Source: an uncultured Oscillospiraceae bacterium
GTDB taxonomy: Bacteria; Bacillota; Clostridia; Oscillospirales; Oscillospiraceae
Length of the DNA: 32,567 nucleotides
Assembly: GCA_944386055.1 (NCBI GenBank)
Contig: CALWZP010000024.1
Coordinates: 1 to 32,567, forward strand
Reading direction: 5' to 3'
The notes under the pieces are model-generated. The model was given only the letters and a program-made list of their open reading frames with translations, ran no database searches and was not told where the DNA came from. The stretch's first letter is position 1. Each line of letters starts with the position of its first letter. Made by a program: the position numbers and the translations under genes. Shown piece by piece: positions 7,805 to 15,613 of this stretch.

Positions 7805-8785
7805 ATGCGGGAATTCACCATCGGGAAAAACGACGCCGGGCAGCGGCTGGACCGCTGGCTGGCCAAGGCGGTGCCCCTCCTCCCCGCCCCTCTGGCCCAG
7901 AAGTATATCCGCCTGAAGCGGGTGAAGGTGAACGGGAAGGGCTCCAGGCGGGATGTCCGTCTGGCAGAGGGTGATGTGCTCCAGCTGTACCTCAACGACG
8001 AGTTTTTCGACCGGCCCACCCCGGAGAACGCCTTCCTGTCGGTGTTCCGGCCCCAGCTGGACATTCTCTATGAGGACGGCGACCTGCTGCTGGTGAACAA
8101 GCGCCCCGGCCTGGTGGTCCACCCCGACGAACACGAGCGGGTGAACACCCTGCTCACCCACATCCAGGCCTACCTCTATCAGAAGAAGGAGTGGTCTCCC
8201 CGACAGGAGCACTCCTTCGCCCCCGCCCTGTGCAACCGCATCGACCGAAACACCGGCGGCATCGTCATCGCCGCCAAGAACGCCGAGACTCTGCGGGTGA
8301 TGAACCAGAAGATCCGGGACCGGGAGCTAGTGAAGCTGTATCTGTGTGTCATCCACGGGCGGATGGAGCCCCCGGCGGGAGAGCTGCGCGGCTTTCTCCT
8401 CAAGGACGAGGCCCGCGCCCAGGTCTCCGTTCACCGCCGCCCGGTGGCGGGGGGCAAGACGGCGGTGACCCGCTACCGCACCCTGGCCTTCCGGGACGGG
8501 CTGTCCCTGATGGAGTGCGACCTCATCACCGGGCGCACCCATCAGATCCGCGCCCAGTTTGCCGCCGCCGGCCACCCCCTGCTGGGGGACGGCAAGTACG
8601 GCAGCGAGCGGGAGAACCGGAAGTACGGCCGCCACGGGCAGGCGCTGTGCTCCTATCAGCTGGAGTTCCGCTTCACCACCGACGCCGGGCCCCTGGAGCA
8701 TCTCAACGGCCGCAGCTGGCAGGTGGAGGATGTGGACTTCGTCTCGGAGTATTTCCCCGGCTTTGACTGGCGGGGGGCGCGGTGA
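7805..8785 (+). CDS. RluA family pseudouridine synthase
   Basis: A 326-residue enzyme that isomerises uridine to pseudouridine in rRNA or tRNA. An S4 RNA-binding domain (AGQRLDRWLA to about residue 60) precedes the catalytic domain. The active-site motif is present as NRIDRNTGG with the catalytic Asp at residue 147; the family norm is HRLDxxTSG, so His is replaced by Asn and Ser by Gly, as in some RluC/D-like clostridial members. The motif GRTHQIRAQFAAAGHPLLGDGKYG is typical. ATG at 7805 is preferred because GGAGG sits 9 nt upstream; an ATG at 7796 directly abuts it. The target site cannot be assigned. A terminator follows. Confidence 0.93.
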   Translation: MREFTIGKNDAGQRLDRWLAKAVPLLPAPLAQKYIRLKRVKVNGKGSRRDVRLAEGDVLQLYLNDEFFDRPTPENAFLSVFRPQLDILYEDGDLLLVNKRPGLVVHPDEHERVNTLLTHIQAYLYQKKEWSPRQEHSFAPALCNRIDRNTGGIVIAAKNAETLRVMNQKIRDRELVKLYLCVIHGRMEPPAGELRGFLLKDEARAQVSVHRRPVAGGKTAVTRYRTLAFRDGLSLMECDLITGRTHQIRAQFAAAGHPLLGDGKYGSERENRKYGRHGQALCSYQLEFRFTTDAGPLEHLNGRSWQVEDVDFVSEYFPGFDWRGAR

Positions 8786-8799
8786 CCCCTGCCCCCTTC

Positions 8800-8831
8800 G
8801 GCTCCTCCTCTGCGGAGGGGCTGATTTTTTT
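8800..8831 (+). terminator. Intrinsic terminator after the RluA-type gene
   Basis: A 9-bp stem with two G-U pairs (8800-8808 with 8814-8822) has a 5-nt loop and is followed by a 7-T run (8825-8831). It begins 15 bp after the stop codon. Confidence 0.75.
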
Positions 8832-8843
8832 GCTGCAAAATTA

Positions 8844-8900
8844 TTGACAGACGATAATTTTCATGCTACTCTGTCTTTAGAATTATCGCAATACGATAAT
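8844..8900 (+). promoter_or_regulatory. Promoter with CGATAAT operator-like palindrome
   Basis: TTGACA (8844-8849) is followed after 17 bp by TACTCT (8867-8872), which is preceded by TG as in extended -10 promoters. CGATAAT occurs at 8852-8858 between the hexamers. Just after the predicted start point, ATTATCG-CAATA-CGATAAT (8882-8900) forms a perfect 7-bp inverted repeat. The layout suggests a repressor site; the XRE protein encoded downstream is the obvious candidate binder (inference). Confidence 0.6.
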
Positions 8901-8914
8901 CGGAGGGATGCGTG

Positions 8915-9844
8915 ATGGAAAAGAGGCTCTGGCTGGTCCCCGGCAGCGGGGCGGTGGGACTGCTGTGCGCCCTGGGTCTGCGGGGCGCGGGGGTGGACTG
9001 GGCGGGCCTGTCCGCCCCCCTGCTGGCGGCGGGGGAGGGGCTGCGGGGGCTTTCCCTGTCCGGGGCGGCGGGGAACCTGGCCGCCTGGGCCCTGGTGCTG
9101 GCGCTCTCCGCCCTGCCTCTGCTTTTGCTGCTGTGGAGCCGGGGGCGGCGGGGGCCGGAGGACGCCCTGCCGGTGCTGGCGGCCCTCCTGCTGTTCTGCC
9201 TGCTCTATCAGCTGATCAACCCCGCCCTGCTCTCCTGGCCCGCACGGGAGTTCTTCCCCCTGGCCGCCCTGGTCACCCTGGGAGCCCTGGTGCTGGCCTG
9301 GGGGATCCTGAAGCTGCTGCGGGCGCTGGAGGGGGCCGCCCAGGCCCGACTGTCCCGGGCGTTCGCGGCGCTGCTGGATGCGGGGGCCGCCCTGCTGGCC
9401 CTCTCCTCCGCCTACGGCGCCGCCGCCGGGGCCTTTGCCCAATGGGACAGCGTGGCGGCGGGAAACACAGCCCCCGGCGTACTCACCCCCCTGGTGCTGG
9501 GGGTGATGGCGGTGCTCCAGGGCACCCCCGGCCTGCTGGCCGCCCTGACCATGGCGTGGGGCGGCCGCCTGGCCCGTGCGCTGGGAGGACCCGCCTTCGG
9601 TCAGGAGGGCTTGGCCCTGTGCGGCCGGACGGCGGCGGCCTGCCGGATCGTGGCTCAGGCCACCGTCCTGCTGACCGTGGCAGGCGACCTGCTCCAGCTG
9701 GCCCTGCTGGAGCAGCTGCACAGTGTCAGTTTCTCCCTGGCCCTCCCCCTGGTGTCCCTGGCGCTGGCCGCCGGGCTGTTTCTGCTGTGCCGCCTGCTGG
9801 AGCGGGGGCTGGCCCTCCAGCGGGACAGCGACTCCATTATATAA
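8915..9844 (+). CDS. DUF2975-like multi-pass membrane protein
   Basis: A 309-residue, very Leu/Ala/Gly-rich protein with about seven hydrophobic segments (approximately 57-75, 85-103, 115-136, 154-172, 188-212, 243-265 and 272-293). The C-terminal end, LLERGLALQRDSDSII, resembles the closing motif of DUF2975 proteins, and the next gene encodes the short XRE regulator that typically accompanies DUF2975. At 309 residues it is longer than the usual 160-210, so the N-terminal half may be an extra membrane module. The ATG at 8915 has GGAGGG 7 nt upstream. The role is unknown; such pairs are thought to be regulator and membrane partner. The DUF2975 link is an inference. Confidence 0.7.
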   Translation: MEKRLWLVPGSGAVGLLCALGLRGAGVDWAGLSAPLLAAGEGLRGLSLSGAAGNLAAWALVLALSALPLLLLLWSRGRRGPEDALPVLAALLLFCLLYQLINPALLSWPAREFFPLAALVTLGALVLAWGILKLLRALEGAAQARLSRAFAALLDAGAALLALSSAYGAAAGAFAQWDSVAAGNTAPGVLTPLVLGVMAVLQGTPGLLAALTMAWGGRLARALGGPAFGQEGLALCGRTAAACRIVAQATVLLTVAGDLLQLALLEQLHSVSFSLALPLVSLALAAGLFLLCRLLERGLALQRDSDSII

Positions 9845-9872
9845 AAGGTATGGAAGGAAGCGAGGGGAAGCC

Positions 9873-10112
9873 ATGGCCATCCAGGTGCATCTGGGCGAGG
9901 TGCTGAAAGCGCGGGGGATGACCGCCAAGGAGCTGTGCGCCAAGGTGGGCATCACCGAGGCCAACCTGTCCATCCTCCGCTCCGGCAAGGCCAGCGGCGT
10001 GCGCTTTCACACCATCAACCGGATCTGCTACTACCTGAACTGCGAGGTGGGGGACATCCTTCGCTTCGACGGACGACTGGAGGAGGACGATGAGGATGAG
10101 AGGAAGGAGTAA
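9873..10112 (+). CDS. XRE-family helix-turn-helix regulator (YozG-like)
   Basis: A 79-residue protein that is almost entirely a Cro/CI helix-turn-helix domain: LGEVLKARGMTAKELCAKVGITEANLSILRSG, followed by IRF/VRF-type HTINRICYYLNCEVGDIL. This matches the short regulators that follow DUF2975 membrane proteins. The tail is strongly acidic (EEDDEDERKE). The ATG has GAGGGG 5 nt upstream, 28 bp after the membrane gene. Its 3' end overlaps the lipoprotein gene by 23 bp, so the three genes probably form one operon. It may bind the CGATAAT palindrome at the operon promoter. Confidence 0.9.
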   Translation: MAIQVHLGEVLKARGMTAKELCAKVGITEANLSILRSGKASGVRFHTINRICYYLNCEVGDILRFDGRLEEDDEDERKE

Positions 10113-11037
10113 GCTCTGCGCCCTGCTGCTGGCGGGGGCGCTGCTGCTGTCCGGCTGTACCCTGGCCCGGCCGGAGGGGGACCCGGAACAGGCGGAAAGT
10201 GAACAGGACCGGTTTATTGGAGTCTATCTGGTGTACAGCGCCGACCTGACTGGAGACGCCTTCTCAGACAACCCCAATCTCACCGAGATGGGCAGCGAAA
10301 CTCTGGCCGCCGGCGGCCTGGGCACCGTGGAGGTCTCCCGGCAGGTGCTGCTGGCGGAGCGGGACGGAGACGGAGACTGGGTCTTTCCCGGGCTGGAGGG
10401 CTGGGCGCTGTTCTGCACCGAGTCCCTGGAGGACGGGGTGCCCACCTCCGCCATGGCCAGCGACATGGCCGACGGCCGCTTTCACACCATCGTCACCGAC
10501 GAGGGGGTGACCAACGACATGGCCGGCACCCTGTACATCGGCCCGCCGGAGGGGGCGCCGGCGGACTGGACCTCTTATGACATGACGGGGGTATGGACGC
10601 CCTACTGGGTGTACCAGACGGCGGAGGGGGGCCCCTATCTGGACGGCTCGGGGGACGCCAGCGTCGGCGGCGGGATATTCAGCTACACCGCGGAGGAGAG
10701 CTGGACCCGCACCGTGGACGGTGAGGCCGAGACCGTCACCACCCGGGCGGAAATTCAGATGGAGGAGGTCCCCCGCCTCGCCGCCGTCACCCTGCGGCAG
10801 TACGGGGCGGACGGGCAGCTGCTGGGCAGTGCCGACATCCCGCTGAACGGGACAGACCAGCAGGCGGCGTGGCTGGAGGATGCCGTGTGGGCGGTGGTGG
10901 AGGAGACGGCCACCTCCGGGGAGACGGTGCGCACCGCCTATGACCGCCCCGGGCCGGAGGGGGAGGATGTGACCCACCCCCTGATCCTGCTGGACGAGCG
11001 GGGGCTGGGGCACGGACTGACTTTGACGCTGAAATGA
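10090..11037 (+). CDS. Predicted secreted lipoprotein of unknown function
   Basis: A 315-residue protein with a lipoprotein signal peptide: basic n-region, hydrophobic core, and lipobox LLSGC placing the lipidated Cys near residue 22. The remainder is acidic and beta-rich (FIGVYLVYSADLTGD, later TLYIGPPEG and RAEIQMEEVPRLAAVTLRQY), with no recognised catalytic motif. It is expected on the outer face of the membrane. The start overlaps the XRE gene; ATG at 10090 and at 10096 are both supported by the overlapping GGAGGAGG. Position after a membrane protein and regulator suggests a shared envelope function. The family was not recognised. Confidence 0.85.
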   Translation: MRMRGRSKLCALLLAGALLLSGCTLARPEGDPEQAESEQDRFIGVYLVYSADLTGDAFSDNPNLTEMGSETLAAGGLGTVEVSRQVLLAERDGDGDWVFPGLEGWALFCTESLEDGVPTSAMASDMADGRFHTIVTDEGVTNDMAGTLYIGPPEGAPADWTSYDMTGVWTPYWVYQTAEGGPYLDGSGDASVGGGIFSYTAEESWTRTVDGEAETVTTRAEIQMEEVPRLAAVTLRQYGADGQLLGSADIPLNGTDQQAAWLEDAVWAVVEETATSGETVRTAYDRPGPEGEDVTHPLILLDERGLGHGLTLTLK

Positions 11038-11042
11038 CGCCG

Positions 11043-11079
11043 ACGGGGCGCCGGGCTTTTCCTCCGGCGCCCCGTTTTT
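11043..11079 (+). terminator. Intrinsic terminator after the lipoprotein gene
   Basis: A perfect 12-bp stem (11043-11054 with 11064-11075, ACGGGGCGCCGG type) and a 9-nt loop are followed by TTTT. It starts 5 bp after the stop codon. Confidence 0.9.
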
Positions 11080-11152
11080 CCGCTCTGACCGGCGCATCAT
11101 GCCGCGGGGAGAAGCACCGCTTAAATTTCCCGTAATTTTTCGGTGAAAACGA

Positions 11153-11181
11153 TTGACAATTGTGGGATAAGCGGATATAGT
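11153..11181 (+). promoter_or_regulatory. Promoter of the pot operon
   Basis: TTGACA (11153-11158) and TATAGT (11176-11181) are 17 bp apart, one mismatch from consensus. The start point would be near 11188, leaving a leader of about 113 nt before potA. Confidence 0.87.
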
Positions 11182-11190
11182 GTATCTCGC

Positions 11191-11247
11191 TATCCGTGAA
11201 AACCCGGTCCCCACGGGCTGCCCGCTGCAGGCGGGCACTTGCCGGGT
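11191..11247 (+). promoter_or_regulatory. Structured potA leader, possible pseudoknot element
   Basis: Three pairings can be drawn in the 5' leader: CCGTG/CACGG (11194-11198 with 11212-11216); a strong hairpin TGCCCGC-TGCAG-GCGGGCA (11219-11237); and ACCCGG/CCGGGT (11202-11207 with 11242-11247). The last uses the loop of the first stem, so together they would form an H-type pseudoknot enclosing a hairpin. There is no terminator-like U-tract before potA. It does not match any riboswitch class I can recall; its role as a regulator is inference. Confidence 0.4.
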
Positions 11248-11300
11248 GAATAAATCGAGGGAGCTGACACACAACATCAACAGGAAATGGGGGAGGATAC

Positions 11301-12479
11301 ATGGCCAAAGAGCTGATTCGCCTGGAGAACTGCACCATGGCGTTCGACGGCGAGGTCGTGCTGGACAATATCAATCTGTATATCAATGATCACGAATTCC
11401 TCACGCTGCTGGGTCCCAGTGGGTGCGGCAAGACAACCACCCTGCGCATCATCGGTGGTTTTCAGACGCCCACCTCGGGAACCGTTTTTTTCGACGGCGT
11501 GAGGATTAATGATGTCCCCCCCCACAAGCGGGCGGTAAACACGGTGTTTCAGAAGTACGCCCTGTTCCCCCACCTGAATGTATTTGAAAATATCGCCTTC
11601 GGCCTGCGCATCCCCAAGGCCGACCCGGAGAACAAGAAGAAGGTCAAACTGCCCGAGCAGGAGATCCGCAGCCGGGTGATGGAGATGCTGGAGATCGTCA
11701 ACCTGAAGGGCTTTGAAAAGCGCCGGATCAACCAGCTCTCCGGCGGGCAGCAGCAGCGGGTAGCCATCGCCCGGGCCCTGGTGAACCAGCCCAAGGTTCT
11801 GCTGCTGGACGAGCCGCTGGGCGCCCTGGACCTGAAGCTGCGCAAGGACATGCAGAACGAGCTCAAGCGCATCCAGCAGACCATGGGCATCACCTTCATC
11901 TATGTCACCCACGATCAGGAGGAGGCCCTGTCCATGTCGGACACCGTGGTGGTGATGGACAAGGGCCGCATCCAGCAGATCGGCACCCCGGAGGACATCT
12001 ATAACGAGCCCAAAAACGCCTTTGTGGCCGACTTCATCGGCGAATCCAATATCCTGGACGGCATCATGCGCGCCGACGGGGTGGTGGAGATCTTCAACCG
12101 CCGCTTTCAGTGCCTGGACGGCGGCTTTGAGAAGGACGAGGCGGTGGATGTGGTCATCCGCCCCGAGGATGTGGACATCGTGCCTGAGGACCAGGGGCAG
12201 CTGAAGGGCACCGTCACCAACCTCACCTTCAAGGGGGTCCACTATGACACCATCGTGGACTTCTACGGCTTCAAGTGGCTGATCCAGACCACCGACTACT
12301 GTCCCGTGGGCAGCCGCATCGGCATCAAGATCGACCCCGACGGCATCCATGTCATGAAGAAGAGCCAGTACTCCGGTATGTTCGGCGACTATTCCTCCTA
12401 CTCTGAGGAGTACGACGAGATCAGCGACGCCACTCTGGTGCCCGAGGAGGCAGAGGAGGAGGCGCATTATGAGGAATAA
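11301..12479 (+). CDS. potA: Spermidine/putrescine ABC transporter, ATP-binding protein
   Basis: A 392-residue ATPase that powers polyamine import at the inner face of the membrane. Walker A is GPSGCGKTT (residues 38-46), the Q-loop is [11 protein letters not shown], the signature is LSGGQQQR (from 146), Walker B is VLLLDEP (about 166-172) and the switch His lies in [10 protein letters not shown]-terminal TOBE-type regulatory domain follows from about residue 240 ([11 protein letters not shown]). It ends in an acidic tail ([11 protein letters not shown]) longer than usual. The ATG at 11301 has GGGGGAGG 5 nt upstream. It overlaps potB by 11 bp. Polyamine specificity rests on the potABCD gene set and sequence type. 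Confidence 0.95.
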   Translation: MAKELIRLENCTMAFDGEVVLDNINLYINDHEFLTLLGPSGCGKTTTLRIIGGFQTPTSGTVFFDGVRINDVPPHKRAVNTVFQKYALFPHLNVFENIAFGLRIPKADPENKKKVKLPEQEIRSRVMEMLEIVNLKGFEKRRINQLSGGQQQRVAIARALVNQPKVLLLDEPLGALDLKLRKDMQNELKRIQQTMGITFIYVTHDQEEALSMSDTVVVMDKGRIQQIGTPEDIYNEPKNAFVADFIGESNILDGIMRADGVVEIFNRRFQCLDGGFEKDEAVDVVIRPEDVDIVPEDQGQLKGTVTNLTFKGVHYDTIVDFYGFKWLIQTTDYCPVGSRIGIKIDPDGIHVMKKSQYSGMFGDYSSYSEEYDEISDATLVPEEAEEEAHYEE

Positions 12480-13368
12480 GCTCTCCTGGCTGGCCGCCCC
12501 CTATGTGCTGTGGATGGCCCTGGTGGTCATCGTCCCCATCTTTCTGGTGATCTTCTACGCCTTCACCACCGCCAACTCGGTGGAGCTGGCGGAGATGGAG
12601 GGCGGCCTGCGCGGCCTTTTCTCCATGTTCACCCTGGAAAACTTCGCCCGCATGGGCACTTACACGGTGATTTTCACCCGTTCCTTCCAGCTGGCCCTGG
12701 TGGCCACGGTGATCTGTTTTCTCATCGGCTATCCCCTGGCCTATGTGATGAGCCGGGAGGGTCCCGGCTTCCAGCGCACGGCCATGGTGCTGCTCATGCT
12801 GCCCATGTGGGTGAACTTCCTTCTGCGCACCTACGCCTGGATGTCCATCCTGGAGAACAACGGCATTCTCAACAATTTTTTTGAGGCCATCGGACTCTTC
12901 AGCCTCATCAACGCCGTCTTCGGCACCGATATCCAGTACTTCCACATGATCCGCACCCAGGGGGCGGTGGTGCTGGGCATGGTGTACAACTACCTTCCCT
13001 TCATGGTGCTGCCTATCTACTCGGTGATCGTGAAGCTGGACCACTCCCTGCTGGAGGCCGCCCGGGACCTGGGGGCCAGCACCGCCGGGGTGTTCCGCAA
13101 GGTCATCTTCCCCCTGTCCCTGCCCGGGGTGCTCTCGGGGGTGACCATGGTGTTTGTCCCCTCGGTGTCCACCTTCGCCATCTCCCGGATGATGGGCGGC
13201 AACAACCAGATGCTGCTGGGCAACCTCATTGAAAACCAGTTCCTGGGCGGGGCCTATAACCCCCACCTGGGCAGCGCCATCGCCCTGGTGATGATGATCA
13301 TCGTGGTGGCCTGCATGTGGATCATGAACCGCTTCGGCGAGGGCGAGGAACGGGCGGTGATGCTATGA
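12469..13368 (+). CDS. potB: Spermidine/putrescine ABC transporter permease PotB
   Basis: A 299-residue membrane permease with about six hydrophobic helices, starting with a signal-anchor-like segment ([21 protein letters not shown]). The EAA loop that contacts PotA is present near residues 195-215 ([21 protein letters not shown]). It pairs with PotC to form the translocation channel. The start overlaps potA by 11 bp and its stop overlaps potC as ATGA, so expression is tightly coupled. Confidence 0.95.
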   Translation: MRNKLSWLAAPYVLWMALVVIVPIFLVIFYAFTTANSVELAEMEGGLRGLFSMFTLENFARMGTYTVIFTRSFQLALVATVICFLIGYPLAYVMSREGPGFQRTAMVLLMLPMWVNFLLRTYAWMSILENNGILNNFFEAIGLFSLINAVFGTDIQYFHMIRTQGAVVLGMVYNYLPFMVLPIYSVIVKLDHSLLEAARDLGASTAGVFRKVIFPLSLPGVLSGVTMVFVPSVSTFAISRMMGGNNQMLLGNLIENQFLGGAYNPHLGSAIALVMMIIVVACMWIMNRFGEGEERAVML

Positions 13369-14261
13369 GAAAGACGCGCCGCGCGGGCAGCCGCGCCTTC
13401 ATGGGGCTGGTCTTTCTGTTCCTCTACGCCCCCATTCTGCTGCTGATCATCTTCTCCTTCAACGCCGGGGGAAGCAATGTGGTGTGGGAGGGCTTCTCCC
13501 TGCGCTGGTACCAGGAGCTGTTTCAGGACCAGCGGATGATGAACGCCGTGTACACCACCCTGCTGGTCTCGGTGCTGGCCACCGCCATCTCCACCGTGGT
13601 GGGCACCCTCACCTCGGTGGGGCTGTACGGGATGAAAAAGCGCTGGCGGGAGCCCATCCTGTCGGTGAACAACATCCCCGTCATGAACGCCGACATCGTC
13701 ACCGGCGTGTCCCTGTGCATCTTCTTCGTGGCGGTCATCGCCGGGTGGAACGACCTGGTGGTGGACGGCTGGAACGGCTTCGTCACCTTCCTGGAGGAGA
13801 ATTTCCGCCGCACCCTGCCCCGGATGCCCGAGCTGAAGATGGGCTTTCTCACTCTGCTGCTGGCCCACCTGTCCTTTGACATCCCCTATGTGATCCTCAA
13901 TGTCCTGCCCAAGCTGCGGCAGATGGACAACAGCCTGGTGGACGCGGCCCAGGATCTGGGCTGCACCTGGCCCCAGGCGTTCCGGAAGGTCATCGTCCCG
14001 GAGATCAAGCCGGGCATCGTCACCGGCGCGCTCATCGCCTTCACCATGTCCATCGACGACTTCGTCATCTCCTACTTCACCGCCGGCTCCACCTCCACCC
14101 TGTCCATCGAGATCTACAGCATGGTGCGCCGCCGGGTAAGCCCGGAGCTCAACGCCGTGTCCACCTTGCTGTTCGTGGTGGTGCTGGCGCTGCTCATCAT
14201 CATCAATGTGCGGGAGGCACGGCAGGAAAAACGCGCCTCCCTCCCCCTGGACGGACGGTAA
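13365..14261 (+). CDS. potC: Spermidine/putrescine ABC transporter permease PotC
   Basis: A 298-residue permease. It begins with a basic segment and a helix (GLVFLFLYAPILLLIIFSFN), has about six membrane segments and an EAA-type loop (DAAQDLGCTWPQAFRKVIVPEI) near residues 195-215. SIDDFVISYFT is a conserved PotC block. Its ATG overlaps the potB stop by 4 bp (13365-13368). A 75-bp gap to potD contains a small GGCCCC-AA-GGGGCC hairpin (14285-14298) without a U-tail, so transcription likely continues. Confidence 0.95.
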   Translation: MRKTRRAGSRAFMGLVFLFLYAPILLLIIFSFNAGGSNVVWEGFSLRWYQELFQDQRMMNAVYTTLLVSVLATAISTVVGTLTSVGLYGMKKRWREPILSVNNIPVMNADIVTGVSLCIFFVAVIAGWNDLVVDGWNGFVTFLEENFRRTLPRMPELKMGFLTLLLAHLSFDIPYVILNVLPKLRQMDNSLVDAAQDLGCTWPQAFRKVIVPEIKPGIVTGALIAFTMSIDDFVISYFTAGSTSTLSIEIYSMVRRRVSPELNAVSTLLFVVVLALLIIINVREARQEKRASLPLDGR

Positions 14262-14336
14262 GTCCTTTCCCTTTTCGGTCCCACGGCCCCAAGGGGCCTG
14301 GAGATAAATCAATCTGCAAACTGGAGGAATGATCAA

Positions 14337-15473
14337 TTGAAAAAAATCACCGCTTTGACCCTCGCCTGCGTGATGGCGCTGGGCCTGTTCCTGTCCGGCT
14401 GCGCCATGGAGGACCCTCAGTCCACCGGCGGCAGCGGCGCCCCGGACAGTTCCAACAGCAGCGGCACCGGAGAAAAGCGCGAACTGAATGTGTGCAGCTG
14501 GGGCGAGTACATTGACCCCAGCCTGGAGCAGAAGTTTGAGGAAGCGACCGGCATCGAGGTAAACTACACCACCGTCCCCTCCAACGAGGAGCTGTACGCC
14601 CAGCTGGAGCTGGGCGGGGTGGACTACGATGTCATCGTCCCCTCTGACTATATGATCGCCCGGCTCATTGAGGAGGACCGTCTGCAGCCCCTGGACTACA
14701 GCCTGATCCCCAACTATGAGAAGATCGACGACCAGTATAAGAATCTGTCCTTCGACCCCAACAACGAGTACACCGTCCCCTATACCTGGGGCACCCTGGG
14801 CATCATCTACAACACCACCATGGTGGAGGAGCCCATCACCAGCTGGGAGGTCATGTTCTCCGACCAGTACGCCGGAAATGTGATGCTCATCGACAACTCC
14901 CGGGACGCCTTCGGCATGGCCCTGTACTGTCTGGGCTATGATGTGAACACCACCAATGAGGACGAGATCCGCCAGGCTTACGAGCTGGTGGCCGACGCCA
15001 AGGCCCGGGGCGTATACGCCGGTCAGGGCATGGACGAGGTGTTCCAGATCATGGAGCAGGGCAACCTGGCCATCGCCACCTACTACGCCGGCGACTTCCT
15101 CACCATGCATGAGGCCAACCCCGACCTGGCCTTCGTCATCCCCGAGGAGGGCTCCAACTGGTTCGTGGACGCCATGTGTATCCTGAAGGACGCGGAGAAT
15201 GTGGAGGAGGCCCACGAGTGGATCAACTTCATCGCCTCCACCGAGTCCAACCTGGCCAACATGGACTTCATCTGGTACGCCTCCCCCAACGCCGAGGCGC
15301 TGGAGCAGTATCCCGCCTGGTATGAGGAGCAGTACGGCGAGCCCCTGGACATGGAGCTCTATGAGATCATGGCCGCTCCCTCTGAGGTGCTGGACCGGTG
15401 CACCATGTACGAGAATCTGCCCGCCGAAACGCTGGCCCTGTACAACGATCTGTGGATCGAACTTGGCATCTGA
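14337..15473 (+). CDS. potD: Spermidine/putrescine-binding lipoprotein PotD
   Basis: A 378-residue extracellular solute-binding lipoprotein that delivers polyamines to PotBC. The signal peptide ends in the lipobox FLSGC, giving a lipidated Cys near residue 22, followed by a Ser/Gly-rich linker. The mature part starts LNVCSWGEYIDPSLEQKFEEATGIEV, which is typical of PotD/PotF. The blocks YDVIVPSDYMIARLI and YTWGTLGIIYN are also conserved. The start codon is TTG at 14337 with GGAGG 9 nt upstream; no in-frame ATG fits a signal peptide. It is the last gene of the operon and is closed by a strong terminator. Confidence 0.95.
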   Translation: MKKITALTLACVMALGLFLSGCAMEDPQSTGGSGAPDSSNSSGTGEKRELNVCSWGEYIDPSLEQKFEEATGIEVNYTTVPSNEELYAQLELGGVDYDVIVPSDYMIARLIEEDRLQPLDYSLIPNYEKIDDQYKNLSFDPNNEYTVPYTWGTLGIIYNTTMVEEPITSWEVMFSDQYAGNVMLIDNSRDAFGMALYCLGYDVNTTNEDEIRQAYELVADAKARGVYAGQGMDEVFQIMEQGNLAIATYYAGDFLTMHEANPDLAFVIPEEGSNWFVDAMCILKDAENVEEAHEWINFIASTESNLANMDFIWYASPNAEALEQYPAWYEEQYGEPLDMELYEIMAAPSEVLDRCTMYENLPAETLALYNDLWIELGI

Positions 15474-15487
15474 CCCTTCTCTTTTCC

Positions 15488-15519
15488 CGCGGCGCCGGAG
15501 CACTCCGGCGCCGCGTTTT
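15488..15519 (+). terminator. Intrinsic terminator of the pot operon
   Basis: A perfect 13-bp stem (15488-15500 with 15503-15515, CGCGGCGCCGGAG type) is followed by TTTTCTTT. It starts 15 bp after the potD stop. Confidence 0.92.
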
Positions 15520-15532
15520 CTTTCCCGACAGA

Positions 15533-15573
15533 TTGTTAAAAAGTTTGACAAATATCGCCCAGGATGTTAAGAT
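15533..15573 (+). promoter_or_regulatory. rex promoter overlapped by a Rex-box-like site
   Basis: TTGACA (15545-15550) and TAAGAT (15568-15573) are 17 bp apart. Over the -35 lies TTGTTAA-n5-TTGACAA (15533-15551), an imperfect inverted repeat close to the Rex operator TTGTTAA-n4-TTAACAA, with a 5-nt rather than 4-nt spacer. This suggests NADH-sensitive self-repression, which is known for Rex in other Gram-positives. Confidence 0.65.
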
Positions 15574-15613
15574 AAGGTTATCCATATGTAAACCAAAAGG
15601 AAGCTGCCTGACT

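Noticed and set aside
14285..14298. GGCCCC-AA-GGGGCC as a terminator between potC and potD
   Set aside because: Stem is short and no T-run follows; more likely a local RNA hairpin within the operon.
13254..15551. 765-codon minus-strand open frame opposite potC and potD
   Set aside because: Antisense to conserved transporter genes; no family features.
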